From Flavobacteriales bacterium (GTDB taxonomy: Bacteria > Bacteroidota > Bacteroidia > Flavobacteriales_G > Salibacteraceae), in assembly GCA_013204105.1 (NCBI GenBank), contig JABMOM010000007.1, positions 1 to 57,486 of the forward strand: 57,486 bases of DNA, written 5' to 3'. Below, one piece after another: positions 56,778 through 57,486 of this stretch (position 1 is the stretch's first letter; the number at the start of each line of letters is the position of its first letter). The position numbers and the translations under genes were made by a program. The notes under the pieces were generated by a model. The model worked only from the letters and a program-made list of their open reading frames with translations, was not told where the DNA came from and did not search any database.

Positions 56778-57254
56778 TTACTCCTTGGGAAATATTATTA
56801 GGTCGAGCCAATCGCGATAGCTTTGCAATAGCTTTCGTGTTAAAATGAAATATTTGTCCTCCTCATCCGCTATCCATATCTTTTTGCTTCCCTCTGGAAT
56901 CCAGAGGTCATAATTCTCACGTGTAAGTCTCAGATTTGATTTTTCGGCAAGAGTTTCAAGTATGAGGTCTATGTCCTTCTTAAAGGCATCAAGGGATTCT
57001 TGATTATGAAAGTATATGAAGGCCAAATCTGTAATCTGCTGGTATTTACGATTCTTGTACGTTAAGTACATGTAGTAGCTTCTTTCTCCTGAATCAATAT
57101 TTTCATCCTTAATCACCTTTGACTCAAAATAGCCAGACGTACCGTACTTCAGGAGTGTCGTAGTCTTATTCTGCCCATTGGAAGGCAAGGCGATAAGAAG
57201 CAGCAGAAGAGTGAAAGAGAGTAGGATAACCTTATTAAGGAGGGAACTATGCAT
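56778..57254 (-). CDS. Secreted protein of unknown function
   Basis: A 158-residue protein with signal peptide (LLNKVILLSFTLLLLLIALP ending near SNGQ). The mature part is hydrophilic, with strands YYMYLTYKNRKYQQ and FIYFHNQESL, a helix (DAFKKDIDLILETLAEKSN) and the C-terminal KYFILTRKLLQSYRDWLDLI. No family recognised. Low-GC accessory tail; the window ends 232 nt upstream of its start, and no gene is visible in that remainder. Confidence 0.72.
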   Translation of the reverse strand: MHSSLLNKVILLSFTLLLLLIALPSNGQNKTTTLLKYGTSGYFESKVIKDENIDSGERSYYMYLTYKNRKYQQITDLAFIYFHNQESLDAFKKDIDLILETLAEKSNLRLTRENYDLWIPEGSKKIWIADEEDKYFILTRKLLQSYRDWLDLIIFPKE

Positions 57255-57365
57255 GGCTTTTCATTTTATATGTGAAGCGAAGAAACCTTTTATTATGCCG
57301 TAAAGAGCTGACGGTCATCATGCAAGCGTGTGAGCCATCCTTAATTAAAGAACGGATTGTGCTAG

Positions 57366-57394
57366 AGCCGCTAGTTCTGCGTCGGCTTTTTTTT
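57366..57394 (+). terminator. Plus-strand terminator-like hairpin near the window end
   Basis: AGCCG (57366-57370) and CGGCT (57383-57387) with a 12-nt loop, followed by an uninterrupted T-run. A second inverted repeat TTTACCC/GGGTAAA follows it. No gene is seen upstream on the plus strand. Confidence 0.55.
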
Positions 57395-57486
57395 ACCCAT
57401 CTCGGGTAAAGCTCAAGTGACAACAGTTTTTTCGCGGCAGGTTAGTCACAATTAACCGCTCAATAATTGACCTTGATAAAAAGAGA

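Overview
The window comes from a member of the Bacteroidota, most probably a marine or aquatic Flavobacteriales-type bacterium. Supporting signs are Bacteroidota promoter boxes (TAnnTTTG, in one case with TTTG 20 nt upstream), type IX secretion (T9SS) sorting domains of types A and B, a PorE-like T9SS/gliding protein, the menaquinone enzyme MenA, a tmRNA whose tag reads GETTYALAA, a Flavo-1-like RNA and several Bacteroidota-only families (DUF4301, DUF5723-like, DUF983, Bacteroidota-type QueE).

Layout. 0-4 kb: tRNA-His(GTG), a small Cys-rich lipoprotein, a TerC membrane protein and an unusual K+-channel-like protein with a 12-residue repeat solenoid. 4.4-7.6 kb: translation operon thrS-infC-rpmI-rplT, with infC starting at a non-AUG codon. 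7.7-14 kb: repeat-rich secreted protein, TPR lipoprotein, recA, bcp, acyP-nth and an ECF sigma factor with a small partner. 14-24.5 kb: uvrA, a Flavo-1-like RNA, truA plus ABC exporter, menA, rarA (with an altered Walker B), and a small operon of an SPFH protein, a DUF4177-like protein and a ribbon-helix-helix protein, then rpmH. 24.5-31 kb: giant BNR-repeat T9SS cargo, NUMOD4/HNH protein, second ABC exporter. 31.3-37.2 kb: four translationally coupled genes (lipoprotein, outer-membrane barrel, propeller-like T9SS cargo, GT-C glycosyltransferase), the last two AT-rich. 37.2-42.3 kb: histone-H1-like protein, queE-porE-like operon, DUF4301. 42.4-49.7 kb: two giant PKD-rich T9SS type B cargo proteins bracketed by two small, possibly paralogous secreted proteins. 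49.7-57.5 kb: phosphohexomutase, coiled-coil lipoprotein, composite repeat elements, a four-helix-bundle (S23/IVP) gene inside a perfect 20-bp inverted repeat, DUF983, the tmRNA gene, and a low-GC tail with an integron-attC-like repeat and accessory genes.

How it fits together. Most genes are housekeeping: translation, recombination and repair (recA, nth, uvrA, rarA), quinone synthesis and queuosine precursor synthesis. The envelope genes fit a T9SS/gliding lifestyle: a PorE-like peptidoglycan-binding component plus at least three clear T9SS cargo proteins. The most unusual material is the family of composite phrase repeats (octamer NNNATTAG arrays, GCAGTT hexamers, GGGAGTAG and TGGTGAC words). 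They occur at three places next to stop codons, and one copy encloses the S23 four-helix-bundle gene. Many promoters lie so close to start codons that the mRNAs are probably leaderless.
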